A stretch of DNA of 64,000 nucleotides. It comes from Alkaliphilus flagellatus (GTDB taxonomy: Bacteria > Bacillota > Clostridia > Peptostreptococcales > Natronincolaceae). The notes under the pieces are model-generated. The model was not told where the DNA came from, did not search any database, and was given only the letters and a program-made list of their open reading frames with translations. Positions 35,334 through 44,975 of the stretch are shown in pieces (position 1 is the stretch's first letter; each line of letters starts with the position of its first letter). The stretch lies in NCBI RefSeq assembly GCF_018919215.1, contig NZ_JAHLQK010000001.1, positions 838,430 through 902,429 of the forward strand, given 5' to 3'. A program made the translations under genes and the position numbers.

Positions 35334-35571
35334 TTACTCAAGCTTATTAAAAAAATTTTACTAATAGATATATAGGAAGTACTAATTTAAAAATTTTTGC
35401 AAATAATATAAAAGCATAAAAAATAGACAATTTACAGAATAATATTAATCTTAGATTGAATAAAGATAATATATAATATATAATAATGCTTAATAGGGAT
35501 GGAAAAACTTCCTTATTAAGTAAGTTATTATTTATTAATTATTCTAAAACAATTGAAATGGAGGAGAAGGA

Positions 35572-36720
35572 ATGAAGAAGCTAGGATTGTTACCAAAATT
35601 ACTGATCGGAATTATATTAGGTATAATTATTGGTACCACTAAAATTGAAATTTTAACTAGACTACTTGTGACATTTAGTGGCATCTTTGGACAGTTTTTA
35701 GGTTATATAATTCCACTATTAATTATCGCCTTTGTTGCACCTGGTATTGCAGAACTAGGTGATCAAGCAGGAAAACTTTTAGGAATCACTGCAGGATTAG
35801 CCTATATATCGACTATCATAGCAGGTACAGCAGCATATTTTGTGGCAAGTAATGTACTACCTATGCTTATTCCTAGCGGTGCTAATATAGGAGGCACAGG
35901 CATAGAGGTTAAAGCTATATTTGAACTCGAAATAGCGCCTATAATGGGGGTAATGACAGCTTTAGTTACTGCATTTTTACTTGGTCTTGGAATTGCTTCA
36001 ATCAAAGGTAAAACTATGTTTGATTTTGTGAAAGAATTCCAAAATATTATTGAAAAAGTAATCGATAATATTATCATACCATTGTTACCAATATATATAG
36101 CAGGTATATTTGCTGAAATGGCCTTTACAGGCGAAGTAATGCAAACTATGGCAGTATTTGGTAAGGTATTCTTATTAGTAATAGCTGTTCATATTTCATA
36201 TCTTATTATACAGTTTTTAGTAGCCGGATCAGTTGCTGGAGTAAGTCCATTTGCAGCTCTTAAAAATATGCTTCCTGCTTACTTTACTGCTATAGGAACT
36301 CAATCTTCAGCTGCTACAATTCCTGTAACTGTTGAGTCAACTAAGAAAAATAAAGTAAGTGATGAGATAGCGGACTTTGCAGTACCTTTATGTGCTACTA
36401 TTCATTTAGCAGGTAGTACAATTACACTTACCACTTGTTCTCTTGCTGTAATGCTTTTACAAGGAACAACTTTAGATTTTGGGCAAATGCTTCCATTTAT
36501 TTTGATGCTAGGAGTAACTATGATAGCGGCTCCTGGAGTACCTGGTGGGGCTGTTATGGCGGCTCTTGGTCTACTTTCATCAATGCTTGGTTTTACAGAA
36601 GCTCAATTAGGGTTAATGATGGCACTGTATATGGCACAAGATAGCTTTGGAACAGCTGCCAACGTAACTGGTGATGGTGCTATCGCTATGGTAGTAGATA
36701 GAATAGCTAGAAAAAAATAA
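35572..36720 (+). CDS. Dicarboxylate/amino acid:cation symporter family protein
   Basis: 382 residues, eight or more hydrophobic segments, DAACS family. The serine-rich reentrant loop appears as GTQSSAATIPVT, and the second loop and helix 8 region as APGVPGGAVMAAL and DSFGTAANVTGDGA. The usual NMDGT of helix 7 is replaced by HLAGST, so the substrate may differ from classical glutamate/aspartate carriers. Uptake is probably Na+ driven, which would fit the NQR-like complex upstream. GGAGGAG precedes the ATG. Confidence 0.92.
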   Translation: MKKLGLLPKLLIGIILGIIIGTTKIEILTRLLVTFSGIFGQFLGYIIPLLIIAFVAPGIAELGDQAGKLLGITAGLAYISTIIAGTAAYFVASNVLPMLIPSGANIGGTGIEVKAIFELEIAPIMGVMTALVTAFLLGLGIASIKGKTMFDFVKEFQNIIEKVIDNIIIPLLPIYIAGIFAEMAFTGEVMQTMAVFGKVFLLVIAVHISYLIIQFLVAGSVAGVSPFAALKNMLPAYFTAIGTQSSAATIPVTVESTKKNKVSDEIADFAVPLCATIHLAGSTITLTTCSLAVMLLQGTTLDFGQMLPFILMLGVTMIAAPGVPGGAVMAALGLLSSMLGFTEAQLGLMMALYMAQDSFGTAANVTGDGAIAMVVDRIARKK

Positions 36721-36739
36721 TAATAAATATTTTATTTAT

Positions 36740-36772
36740 AAAATGGAGGGTTTTTTAACCTTCCATTTTTTG
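36740..36772 (+). terminator. Terminator after the symporter gene
   Basis: AAAATGGA/TCCATTTT stem with partly paired interior, followed by T-rich sequence. Confidence 0.8.
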
Positions 36773-36978
36773 TAATAAATTATAAGGTTATCTAAACTAC
36801 GTAGAATATTAGTAATATTTTAAGGAATCCTTACACTAGGATGTGAGTAATTGTATAGCAATATACGAACCCTATATTGTTTTAAGTTATAGGAAATAAA
36901 TAAAAAGGATAAATATATTTTATGTTGAAACAGTATATTCAATAAGAAGATATAAACAAAATGAAAGGGGAATGTATA

Positions 36979-38817
36979 ATGGGAGAAGAAAAAAATAACA
37001 AAGGTACAAAAGTGTTAGAAAGAGTAGAAATCAGTGAAGAGTTTAAGTGGTCTATTGAAAATATGTATCAAGATGAAAGTCATTGGGAAAATGATTATAA
37101 CAGAGTAAAAGAACTTATTGAAGAGTTCAGTCAGTACCAAGGAAAACTTAATAATAGCAAAGGACTTTTAAATGCATTAAATCTTTATGAAATGCTATAT
37201 GAAAAAGCATTGAAGGTTTATACATATGCAAAGATGAAAAGGGATGAAGATAATACAAATACTAAATACCAAGGATTAACTGATAAGGCACAAGGTTTAT
37301 ATATTAAAACGGAAAGTGCCGTTGCTTTCTTTGTACCGGAAATTCTACAAATTTCTGAAGAAGAAATAAATCAATATTATAGTGAAAAAGATGAATTAAA
37401 GAAATATCAACATTATTTAAGTGAAATACTAAGGAATAAAGAACATGTACTTTCAATAGAAGAAGAGCAAATTATTGCGCAGGCAGGAGAAATAGCTCAT
37501 GCTTCTCAAGATATATTTACTATGTTAAACAATGCTGATATGAAATTCCCTACAATATTAGATGAAAATGGTGAAGAAGTAGAAGTAACACATGGAAATT
37601 TCATACAGTTACTAGAGAGTTCTGACGGAAGGGTAAGAAAGGACGTTTTTTCTGCTCTGTATAATACATATAATAGCTTTAAAAATACATTAGCAACCAC
37701 ATTTTCTTCAAACTTAAAGAAGGATTACTTCTTTGCGAAGGTGAAAAAACATAAAAGTTCAATAGATGCAGCCTTATTTGATAATAATATACCTATAGAT
37801 GTATATGACAAACTAATAGATACAATCCATGAAAATCTACATTTAATGCATAGATATGTAAATTTAAGAAAGAAGATGTTAGGTGTAGATGAACTACATA
37901 TGTATGATTTATATACTCCTATGATAAAGGATATTGAAATGTCAGTTAGCTATGAAAAAGCTAAAGAATTGATTATGAAAGGCTTAGAACCTCTTGGTAA
38001 AGAATATATTAATATTTTAAAGTCTGGATTTAAAAATAGATGGGTAGATGTTTATGAAAATGCAGGAAAAACTAGTGGAGCATACTCTTGGGGAACCTAT
38101 GATAGCTATCCATTTATTTTGATGAGCTACAAAGACAATGTAGACAGTATGTTTACATTAGCACATGAAATGGGGCACTCAATTCACAGCTATTATACTG
38201 CTCAAAATCAACCATTTATTTATAGTGATTATAAAATATTTGTAGCAGAGGTAGCATCTACTGTAAACGAAGCACTTGTTATGGATTATATGTTAAAAAA
38301 CACTAAAGATTTAAATGAAAAGATGTATTTATTAAATTACTATTTAGAACAGTTTAGAACAACAGTTTATCGACAAACTATGTTTGCAGAATTTGAAAAA
38401 ATTACACATGATAAGATTCAAATAGGAGAAGCTCTAACAGTAGATGACTTGAATAAAATCTATCATGACTTGAATGTAAAGTACTATGGTCCCGATATTG
38501 TTGTTGATAGTCATATTGACATTGAATGGGCTAGAATCCCTCATTTTTACAATAGCTTTTATGTTTATCAGTATGCAACTGGATATTCTGCAGCTATTGC
38601 TTTTTCAAAACAAATATTAGAAGAAGGAGAAATTGCTGCTAATAGATATATAGACTTTTTAAAAAGTGGAAGCTCTGATTATTCAATTAATGTATTAAAG
38701 AAGGCGGGAGTAGATATGACTAGCTCTGAGCCGATAAAATCTGCATTAAAAGTATTTGAAAGCTTACTGGATGATATGGAAAATATTGCTTTATCTAAAA
38801 AAATTAATTTAAACTAG
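36979..38817 (+). CDS. pepF: Oligoendopeptidase F (M3B peptidase)
   Basis: 612 residues. A helical N-terminal lobe is followed by the zinc motif HEMGHSIHSYY at about 395-405, with the third Glu ligand in VAEVASTVNEAL. PepF cleaves intracellular peptides of about 7-17 residues. ATG at 36979 is preferred, since GAAAGGGG lies 8 bases upstream; the in-frame ATG at 36961 precedes that ribosome site. It is monocistronic, with a terminator directly after the stop. Confidence 0.95.
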   Translation: MGEEKNNKGTKVLERVEISEEFKWSIENMYQDESHWENDYNRVKELIEEFSQYQGKLNNSKGLLNALNLYEMLYEKALKVYTYAKMKRDEDNTNTKYQGLTDKAQGLYIKTESAVAFFVPEILQISEEEINQYYSEKDELKKYQHYLSEILRNKEHVLSIEEEQIIAQAGEIAHASQDIFTMLNNADMKFPTILDENGEEVEVTHGNFIQLLESSDGRVRKDVFSALYNTYNSFKNTLATTFSSNLKKDYFFAKVKKHKSSIDAALFDNNIPIDVYDKLIDTIHENLHLMHRYVNLRKKMLGVDELHMYDLYTPMIKDIEMSVSYEKAKELIMKGLEPLGKEYINILKSGFKNRWVDVYENAGKTSGAYSWGTYDSYPFILMSYKDNVDSMFTLAHEMGHSIHSYYTAQNQPFIYSDYKIFVAEVASTVNEALVMDYMLKNTKDLNEKMYLLNYYLEQFRTTVYRQTMFAEFEKITHDKIQIGEALTVDDLNKIYHDLNVKYYGPDIVVDSHIDIEWARIPHFYNSFYVYQYATGYSAAIAFSKQILEEGEIAANRYIDFLKSGSSDYSINVLKKAGVDMTSSEPIKSALKVFESLLDDMENIALSKKINLN

Positions 38818-38819
38818 AA

Positions 38820-38854
38820 ATAGGGGCCTTTGTTGATAGAGGCCTCTATTTTAT
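38820..38854 (+). terminator. Terminator after pepF
   Basis: 9-bp stem ATAGGGGCC / GGCCTCTAT (one GU), 12-nt loop, TTTTATT tail. The tail merges into a dispersed repeat. Confidence 0.88.
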
Positions 38855-38995
38855 TGTTTAAGAAAATATACATTTCTAATTTTGAGTGTTTCTAAAGAAA
38901 TAGGAATCTGATAATGTTTTGAGTACTTGAAAATTTACAATAAATTTTAAGTGGACAGGAGTGGATACCATAACATTAGACGACTTTTTATTGTC
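38848..38995. repeat. Dispersed intergenic repeat, copy A (longest)
   Basis: It begins ATTTTATTGTTTAAGAAAAT directly after the pepF terminator stem. It contains GTGTTTCTAAAGAAATAGGA and ends GGATACCATAACATTAGACG ACTTTTTA. The left part matches copy C (49140), and both ends match copy B (52573). Confidence 0.65.
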
Positions 38996-39040
38996 CAATG
39001 TATAAAAATTGTATATAATAAAAAGCATAATGAAAAGAAG

Positions 39041-39685
39041 GTGATAATTATAGAAAATTTAAATATAGAGCAAATAATAAAAAATAGTACAGTAGAAGAA
39101 TTATTTCAAGTAAATATTAAAAGTCAGGATTGGGTTTGGGTTAATAAGGATATTTTTTCTGATATTGTATATAATGCCTTAGAATATGAATATACGGATG
39201 AAGATTATTTGATAGAGGAAATAAACAATATTTCTGAAGATAAACTTAACGAGATTTTAAATGATAAATTTAAAAAAATAGGGTGGATTTCAGTTAATCA
39301 ACGACTATTTGAAAAATTAGTAGAGGACTTTATATCTACGAAAGATATTGAAACATTTATTTATGTTAATAAAAGATTTTATACTAAAAAAATAATTGAA
39401 AAAACTAATGAACTTAGCTGGATTTTAAAAGCAATGGCTATTGATGGATATCAGCATTTATTATTAGAAGATAAGACCTTATTAGAAATTTATGAAGAAT
39501 ACTTTAATGAAAATGGTATGCTTATAGAAGAAATATTACTTAGAGGAGAATATAAATTTTTAAATGTAGCTACTTGGAAATTTGATGAACAAATTAATGT
39601 ATTGGAATTTTATAAGATGGATGAAAGGTACAGACAATGGTCTGAGGGAAACTCTAACTTTATGTTTTATGAATTAAGTAAATAA
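39041..39685 (+). CDS. Hypothetical protein with repeated W-V-N motifs
   Basis: 214 residues from a GTG at 39041; GAAAAGAAG abuts it and the start is uncertain, as the frame is open 30 codons upstream. The protein is acidic and soluble. It contains three related segments (DWVWVNKDIF, GWISVNQRLF, TFIYVNKRFY) about 55 residues apart, suggesting internal repeats. No family was recognised. A terminator follows 11 bp after the stop. Confidence 0.6.
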   Translation: MIIIENLNIEQIIKNSTVEELFQVNIKSQDWVWVNKDIFSDIVYNALEYEYTDEDYLIEEINNISEDKLNEILNDKFKKIGWISVNQRLFEKLVEDFISTKDIETFIYVNKRFYTKKIIEKTNELSWILKAMAIDGYQHLLLEDKTLLEIYEEYFNENGMLIEEILLRGEYKFLNVATWKFDEQINVLEFYKMDERYRQWSEGNSNFMFYELSK

Positions 39686-39695
39686 GAACATATTA

Positions 39696-39727
39696 AAAAC
39701 TCCCTCCAGTGTATAAGAGGGGGTTTT
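39696..39727 (+). terminator. Terminator between convergent hypothetical genes
   Basis: 11-bp stem AAAACTCCCTC / GAGGGGGTTTT with one GU pair. Confidence 0.88.
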
Positions 39728-39740
39728 GATATTCGATTAT

Positions 39741-40031
39741 TTAAACATAGGGTTTAGAGTCTATAAAGCTATTAGAATGGATGGCTTTTTTTAGAATCAC
39801 CATTTGTTGATCATAATCCTTTTCTATTTTAAAATCATACTCCTTATTGCAGTTGTCACACTCGACTTTTTGCTTGAAATCCTTCTGATCTCTGTAAAAG
39901 AAAAGATATGGAGTATATCCTTCTTCATCATTCCACTTTACGGCTCCATCATCCTTTATATGGTAATGATATACATAGGTAACTTCATCTTTTAATATTA
40001 TATTTCCTTGGTTACAACTTGTACACTTCAA
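39741..40031 (-). CDS. Small zinc-ribbon-like protein, unknown
   Basis: 96 residues with two Cys pairs (MKCTSC near the start, VECDNC at about 58), which probably bind one zinc. The region between is aromatic-rich (YVYHYHIKDD). TTG at 40031 is preferred because AAGGAAG lies 8 bases upstream; a GTG at 40040 overlaps that site. No known family was recognised. Confidence 0.6.
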   Translation of the reverse strand: MKCTSCNQGNIILKDEVTYVYHYHIKDDGAVKWNDEEGYTPYLFFYRDQKDFKQKVECDNCNKEYDFKIEKDYDQQMVILKKAIHSNSFIDSKPYV

Positions 40032-40152
40032 TATAATCACTTCCTTAATAATATAAATGCTTACTACTATTATTGAGAATTTATTTTGAATTTATTCAAA
40101 TTATAATATAATTAATGGTAGTATGAAATCATAGTGTAGGAGGACCCAATAT

Positions 40153-40716
40153 ATGGATAAATACTTATATGATCTAAAGAAAATTGTTTACAACCTAGAA
40201 AGTGGATATTTTAAAGGAAGAGAAGTTGAACTTTTAGATAATTTAATTGTAACAGCTCAAAACATGAAGGATAAATATATAGCGATGCAAAATGCTATAT
40301 ATTTTAATGATAATATTCAACTAGAAAAAATATCACGAGAAAATTTTTTATATAAACCTGTTATGTCAAGAAATTATTATGAAGGCGATTATCTTGAAAG
40401 ATTTGGTGAAACAAGGACATCGGATTTAAAAAGTTGTAAACTTTTAGAAATACATAATCAGTTTTGGAAGGCATATGAAGTTCAAAAGGGAAATATATTT
40501 GCATCGATTCCTAAGGAATTAGCCACTTTGGAGCAGGCTCAAAGATTAGAATCCTTAGGATGGGATGAGGTGGAAGTGAATGTATATGAAATAAAAAAAT
40601 GTAATTTAAATAAAAAAGATTTTACAAAATATATAGAAAAGGTTTTTAGGCATCATATACTAGTTCTTGAAGTATATAGTAATGTTATTATGGTATTGGA
40701 ATATAATTTGAAGTAA
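40153..40716 (+). CDS. Hypothetical protein
   Basis: 187 residues, soluble and mostly helical, with AGGAGG 11 bases before the ATG. There are no membrane segments and no motif I can assign. It is bounded upstream by a divergent small gene and downstream by a strong hairpin. Confidence 0.65.
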   Translation: MDKYLYDLKKIVYNLESGYFKGREVELLDNLIVTAQNMKDKYIAMQNAIYFNDNIQLEKISRENFLYKPVMSRNYYEGDYLERFGETRTSDLKSCKLLEIHNQFWKAYEVQKGNIFASIPKELATLEQAQRLESLGWDEVEVNVYEIKKCNLNKKDFTKYIEKVFRHHILVLEVYSNVIMVLEYNLK

Positions 40717-40784
40717 TATAAGTTGATTTTGTTCTAAATTAAACTTAAAGGATAGGAAAAGGCTACTATCCAGCATTAATAATT

Positions 40785-40824
40785 AGGAAGCTTCTTTTAT
40801 TAAGATTAAGAAGCTTCCTTTTAA
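40785..40824 (+). terminator. Terminator downstream of the 187-aa hypothetical gene
   Basis: A perfect 12-bp stem AGGAAGCTTCTT / AAGAAGCTTCCT with an 11-nt loop, then TTTAATTTT. Confidence 0.9.
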
Positions 40825-41165
40825 TTTTACATTTATATTTGAATAACTAATTCAATTTATTGTTTTAAAAAATAAAATTAATAAAGGTTAGTTTGGATAT
40901 GGTTTTTATGTTTAGGGACTTGACACTATAATACAGGTAAATTCTGTAGCACATATGGGTTATAGGATAATATTGCCATAAAATTTCCTTATAGTGCATA
41001 ATGATATTTTATATCAATTGATAAAACTATAGTTTTTTTCTATAAATTACTGATTATTTATTAACAAATATAATACTTGAAGCAAAAAAATATTAACTTG
41101 TTAAAACGTTGAAAAAACAAAGAAAACATCGGAATAGGATAGAGGTTTTATAAATATGGCAATGG
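40825..41165. other. Non-coding region upstream of the molybdopterin operon
   Basis: No gene was seen on either strand. It is very AT-rich. It holds a possible Rex-type site at 41098-41115 (TTGTTAA, four bases, TTGAAAA; consensus TTGTTAA-N4-TTAACAA) and a further TTAACAA half-site at 41060-41066. A TTGACA at 40919 is followed too closely by TATAAT to be a normal promoter. Confidence 0.35.
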
Positions 41166-41194
41166 TTTACAATGTTTGTTATATAAATTATACT
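41166..41194 (+). promoter_or_regulatory. Promoter of the molybdopterin oxidoreductase operon
   Basis: TTTACA at 41166-41171, a 17-bp spacer and TATACT at 41189-41194, leaving a leader of about 115 nt before the first ATG. Confidence 0.6.
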
Positions 41195-41316
41195 ATATCT
41201 AAGTATAGGGCATTAAAATATTTTAAAACAAACAAAACAAAATAATGCACTTGAATGTTTTATTTTTAACGAATTGTTGATGTTATTTATTATCAATTGA
41301 AAAAAGGAGGAAAAAA

Positions 41317-41856
41317 ATGTCTAAGTATGCAATGGTATTTGATAAGGAGAAATGCATAGGCTGTAACGCATGTGTTGTAGCTTGTCAACAGGGTTATCAG
41401 TTACCACCAGATAATAAGTTGAATTGGGTACTGGTTAATCAAAAAGGTAAATTTCCAAATGTTATAATGGAGTTTGTACCTGCTCTATGTGCCCACTGTG
41501 AAGATCCTATTTGTGTTAAAGCTTGTCCGGTAGAAGGTGCCACTTACAAAACTAAGGAAGGCTTTGTTTTAGTAGATGAAGCAAAATGTATTGGCTGTGG
41601 TGCGTGTATTAATGCTTGTCCTTATGGTGCTAGATCAATTAATGCAGAAAGTAACAAAGCAGTAAAATGTTCATTCTGCGCGTCTCGAGTTTCTAATGGT
41701 GAGGCTCCTTTATGTGTTAATACCTGTATTACTGATGCTAGAATTTTTGGAGACATAGATGATCCTAATAGCGAGGTATCTAAGTTAATGAAGGAAAAGC
41801 AACCTAAACAGTTAGGAGATCCTGAAAATATAAATCCTCAAGTTTTTTATTTATAG
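41317..41856 (+). CDS. Four-cluster ferredoxin subunit (DmsB/PsrB/ArrB-like)
   Basis: 179 residues with 16 cysteines in four groups (13/16/19/23, 58/61/66/70, 91/94/97/101, 118/121/133/137), enough for four [4Fe-4S] clusters. This is the electron-transfer subunit pattern of DMSO reductase-family enzymes. It has no signal peptide of its own, so it would be co-exported with the Tat-bearing catalytic subunit encoded 15 bp downstream. AAAAGGAGG precedes the ATG. Confidence 0.93.
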   Translation: MSKYAMVFDKEKCIGCNACVVACQQGYQLPPDNKLNWVLVNQKGKFPNVIMEFVPALCAHCEDPICVKACPVEGATYKTKEGFVLVDEAKCIGCGACINACPYGARSINAESNKAVKCSFCASRVSNGEAPLCVNTCITDARIFGDIDDPNSEVSKLMKEKQPKQLGDPENINPQVFYL

Positions 41857-41871
41857 GAAGGAGGAGTAACT

Positions 41872-44226
41872 ATGAATTTAATGAAATTATGGGAAAAACA
41901 TATTAGTCGTAGAAGTTTTTTAAAAGCATCTGGAGTTGCTACAGGAACAATGCTATTTTTAAGTGGATGTAATCAATCCAAGGACGATGATGTAGAAGCT
42001 GATAGTATTACAAATGTTGAAACCGTATCAGCAAATACAGAAAATGTAACAGTAGTACCTACTGCATGTTATATGTGTGCTATTTATTGTGGTGCAAAGG
42101 CAGTTGTAGGTGATGAAGGTAGAGTTCTTAGGATAGAGCCTAACAAGAAAGATCTGACTAGTGGAGGTGGATTGTGTCCTAAAGGAAATTCTGGAGTTCA
42201 ATTATTGTATGATGCTGACAGATTAAAATATCCAATGAAAAAAACAGGTCAATATCAATGGGAAAAAATATCCTGGGATGAAGCTTTTGATACTATTTAT
42301 GAAAAACTTACAGATATTAAAGAAAAATATGGTCCAGAAACATTGATTTTAATGAACCGTAGAGGACATTATGCATCTTTATTAAAAGGTTTTGCATCAA
42401 ACTATGGAACACCTAACGGACCTTTTGGGAGTGGTAGTATTTGTGAAGGCGGTAAGAGGGTAGGAAATAAGTTAGTATTAAACAATACATCTGCTTTAGC
42501 GGATTATAAAAACTCTAAATATATTATTTTAATGGGTGCTAACCAAATGGAAGCTCCAAGATATAGATTGGCATTTCCAAAGGAGATTATTGAAGCAAAG
42601 AGAAATGGTGCAAAGCTTGTAGTAGTCGATCCACGATTTGCTTATTCTTCAGCAAAGGCAGACGAGTATTTACCAATTACTCCAGGTACAGATGCTGCAT
42701 TACTAATGGGAATGGCTCATGTTATTATTAAGGAAAATATCTATGATAAAGAATTTGTTGAAAACTATGGACAGGGTTTTGATATTTACAAAAAAGAGGT
42801 ATTAAAGGATAAGTATAAGCCTGAAAATGTAGAGAAAATTACAGGTATTGCGGCAGAAACAATTATTCGGATTGCTAGAGAGTTTGCAACTGCAGAGTCA
42901 GCTGTTGTTGATTCCTCCAGCGGACTTTATATGTGGTCAAATGCTGTTCAAAATCAACAAGCATTGCAGTCATTGAATGCACTAGTGGGAAGTATTTGCA
43001 AAAAAGGTGGAATGGTTTACCCTAGAGGTGGAAAGACAAATAGTATCGAATTTACTAATAATGCTACAGAAAAAAAATATTATGCTCAGGCTGGGTATCC
43101 ATCCTATAAGGGTAACCCCCATGATGGAAATAGAAATATTTTTCCGGCTGCTATACTAACGCCAGAGGCTGTACCGGCAGGCCCATTATCTAATGCTAAA
43201 ACAACTTCGGTTAATAATGGAAATGGAATTAAGGCTGCAATTATTTATAATACAGAACCTGTAGGAGCTCAAATGAATGGTAAATTAACAAAGGAAGCTA
43301 TGGAAAAGCTTGAGTTTGGTATTGTAATAGATTTATATTTAACGCAAACTGCGGAAGTTTTACCAGTAGGAGGTATTGTGTTACCAGAATGTACTTATTT
43401 AGAAAGAACGATAGTAAATAAACCAACTTCCTTTGTACCTTATTTAAATATTAATCAAAAAGTTACGGAACCCCAATGGGAAAGTAAATCGGGGCATTGG
43501 ATATTTGTTAAATTAGGAAAACGATTTGGCTATGAAGATTTCATGGCAATGGATGAAAATGATGAAGTAGGAGCAGCTAGAGATTCTATAGAAGGAGTTG
43601 AACAGGCCGATGGATCTTTTGCAGACTGGGATGAGCTAACTCGTGAAGGTGTTTGGATTGGAAAAGATATTGAGCCTAAATATGGAGACTACGACAAACT
43701 TAAAGATGGTAAGTTCCAGTTTGCGCTAGTAGGAGAATTAGATGAAGTGCAAGAGCTTTACTTAAAAGTAGGTGGTGGTGTCACAGCTGAATATGTGGAA
43801 CCTAAAAATAGACCTAGCAAAGAGTACCCTCTTTACTTTATGGCAGGGGGCAAGGTAATTTGGCATACACAAACATCTACTAGAAATATTCCATATTTAA
43901 TGCAATCCTTTGATAAAAATGCAATTGTAAAGGATACAAACTATTTAATAATTAGTCCTACAGATGCAGAAGAACGCGGAATTAAGTCTGGTGATAGAGT
44001 GTTGGTAAAGTCAAAAACTAATGAAGTGGAAGTAGAGACATTAGTATCAGAACGTGTACCTAAAGGATACACCCATATGACTCATGGTTTCGGTCATGAT
44101 GCTCCAACCTTGACTTTGGCAAATAATAAGGGAGCAAACTGCTCTTTATTGGTTGACGAAAAACGTATGGACTTAGCTAATTGCTTAACAGCAAAGGAAG
44201 AAACTTGTCAAGTTTATAAAATTTAG
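41872..44226 (+). CDS. Tat-exported molybdopterin oxidoreductase, catalytic subunit
   Basis: 784 residues. A twin-arginine signal SRRSFLKASG (Arg13-Arg14) is followed by a hydrophobic run and SGC at 33, which could also be a lipobox. Cluster Cys are C66, C69, C73 and C102; the Mo ligand is probably Cys191 in GSGSICEGG. The C-terminal domain binds the second pterin. A Cys ligand fits the thiosulfate/polysulfide/arsenate-type reductases rather than DMSO reductase (Ser). The physiological substrate cannot be named. A ferredoxin subunit precedes it and a TorD chaperone follows, but no membrane anchor gene is present. Confidence 0.92.
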   Translation: MNLMKLWEKHISRRSFLKASGVATGTMLFLSGCNQSKDDDVEADSITNVETVSANTENVTVVPTACYMCAIYCGAKAVVGDEGRVLRIEPNKKDLTSGGGLCPKGNSGVQLLYDADRLKYPMKKTGQYQWEKISWDEAFDTIYEKLTDIKEKYGPETLILMNRRGHYASLLKGFASNYGTPNGPFGSGSICEGGKRVGNKLVLNNTSALADYKNSKYIILMGANQMEAPRYRLAFPKEIIEAKRNGAKLVVVDPRFAYSSAKADEYLPITPGTDAALLMGMAHVIIKENIYDKEFVENYGQGFDIYKKEVLKDKYKPENVEKITGIAAETIIRIAREFATAESAVVDSSSGLYMWSNAVQNQQALQSLNALVGSICKKGGMVYPRGGKTNSIEFTNNATEKKYYAQAGYPSYKGNPHDGNRNIFPAAILTPEAVPAGPLSNAKTTSVNNGNGIKAAIIYNTEPVGAQMNGKLTKEAMEKLEFGIVIDLYLTQTAEVLPVGGIVLPECTYLERTIVNKPTSFVPYLNINQKVTEPQWESKSGHWIFVKLGKRFGYEDFMAMDENDEVGAARDSIEGVEQADGSFADWDELTREGVWIGKDIEPKYGDYDKLKDGKFQFALVGELDEVQELYLKVGGGVTAEYVEPKNRPSKEYPLYFMAGGKVIWHTQTSTRNIPYLMQSFDKNAIVKDTNYLIISPTDAEERGIKSGDRVLVKSKTNEVEVETLVSERVPKGYTHMTHGFGHDAPTLTLANNKGANCSLLVDEKRMDLANCLTAKEETCQVYKI

Positions 44227-44238
44227 GGAAGTGATACG

Positions 44239-44859
44239 ATGTATATGACACTCGGAGAAAGAAGTAAAATATTTGGTATCTTTATGTTGACTTTCCAATA
44301 TCCAGATAAAGAATTTATTGAGCATTTACAAAACGGAAATCTTTATTTTACGATTCAAGGCTACTTAGAAGATGTTTTTGCTAATAATATTAATGAAGAA
44401 CTATTGGAAGAGCTAGATGATTTGTTAAAAGAATACTCATCAACAAATACAGAAAATTTATTTTCTGATTTAAAAACCGAGTATCATAGATTGTTTATAG
44501 GATATAAAAAACTTTTAGCTCCTCCTTATGCATCTGTATATTGGGATAGTACAGGTAAGTTAATGAAAGAACCTGCCATTCTACTAAAAAGGCTTTATAA
44601 AGAATGGGGATTTGAAGTTTCTAAGGATTATAAAGACTTACCGGATCATATTTCTTTGCAGCTTGAATTTTTATATCAACTTGGGGAAATAATGAATAAA
44701 GACAGCGAATCTATTCTTTATGATGTGCAGAAAAGAGTAATAGATGATATAATTTTAAAATGGATTTATAAATTTGCTGAAAATATTAATAACTATCAAA
44801 GTCTAAAATTTTATGGTTTGATGGTGAAAATTTTAGTGAATGTTTTAGAGCGATATTAA
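44239..44859 (+). CDS. TorD/DmsD-family redox enzyme maturation chaperone
   Basis: 206 residues, all-helical. It contains the conserved YHRLFIGYKKLLAPPYASVY and the LPDHISLQLEFLYQL segment of the TorD fold. Such chaperones bind the Tat signal of their partner, hold it back from export until the Mo cofactor is inserted, and are encoded beside it, as here (12 bp after the catalytic gene). A terminator overlaps its stop codon. Confidence 0.92.
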   Translation: MYMTLGERSKIFGIFMLTFQYPDKEFIEHLQNGNLYFTIQGYLEDVFANNINEELLEELDDLLKEYSSTNTENLFSDLKTEYHRLFIGYKKLLAPPYASVYWDSTGKLMKEPAILLKRLYKEWGFEVSKDYKDLPDHISLQLEFLYQLGEIMNKDSESILYDVQKRVIDDIILKWIYKFAENINNYQSLKFYGLMVKILVNVLERY

Positions 44860-44889
44860 AATAGACTAGGATTTATCCTAGTCTATTTT
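44858..44889. terminator. Bidirectional terminator, chaperone / nadK
   Basis: A perfect 14-bp stem (AAAATAGACTAGGA) beginning within the chaperone stop codon, with a 4-nt loop and TTTT. Confidence 0.92.
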
Positions 44890-44975
44890 AATGCTTCCTT
44901 CGATAGCTAATAGTTTCACACTAAATCTTATATAAAAAACAATCGGTTTAGATAACTCTTAACTATACCTGTAGA

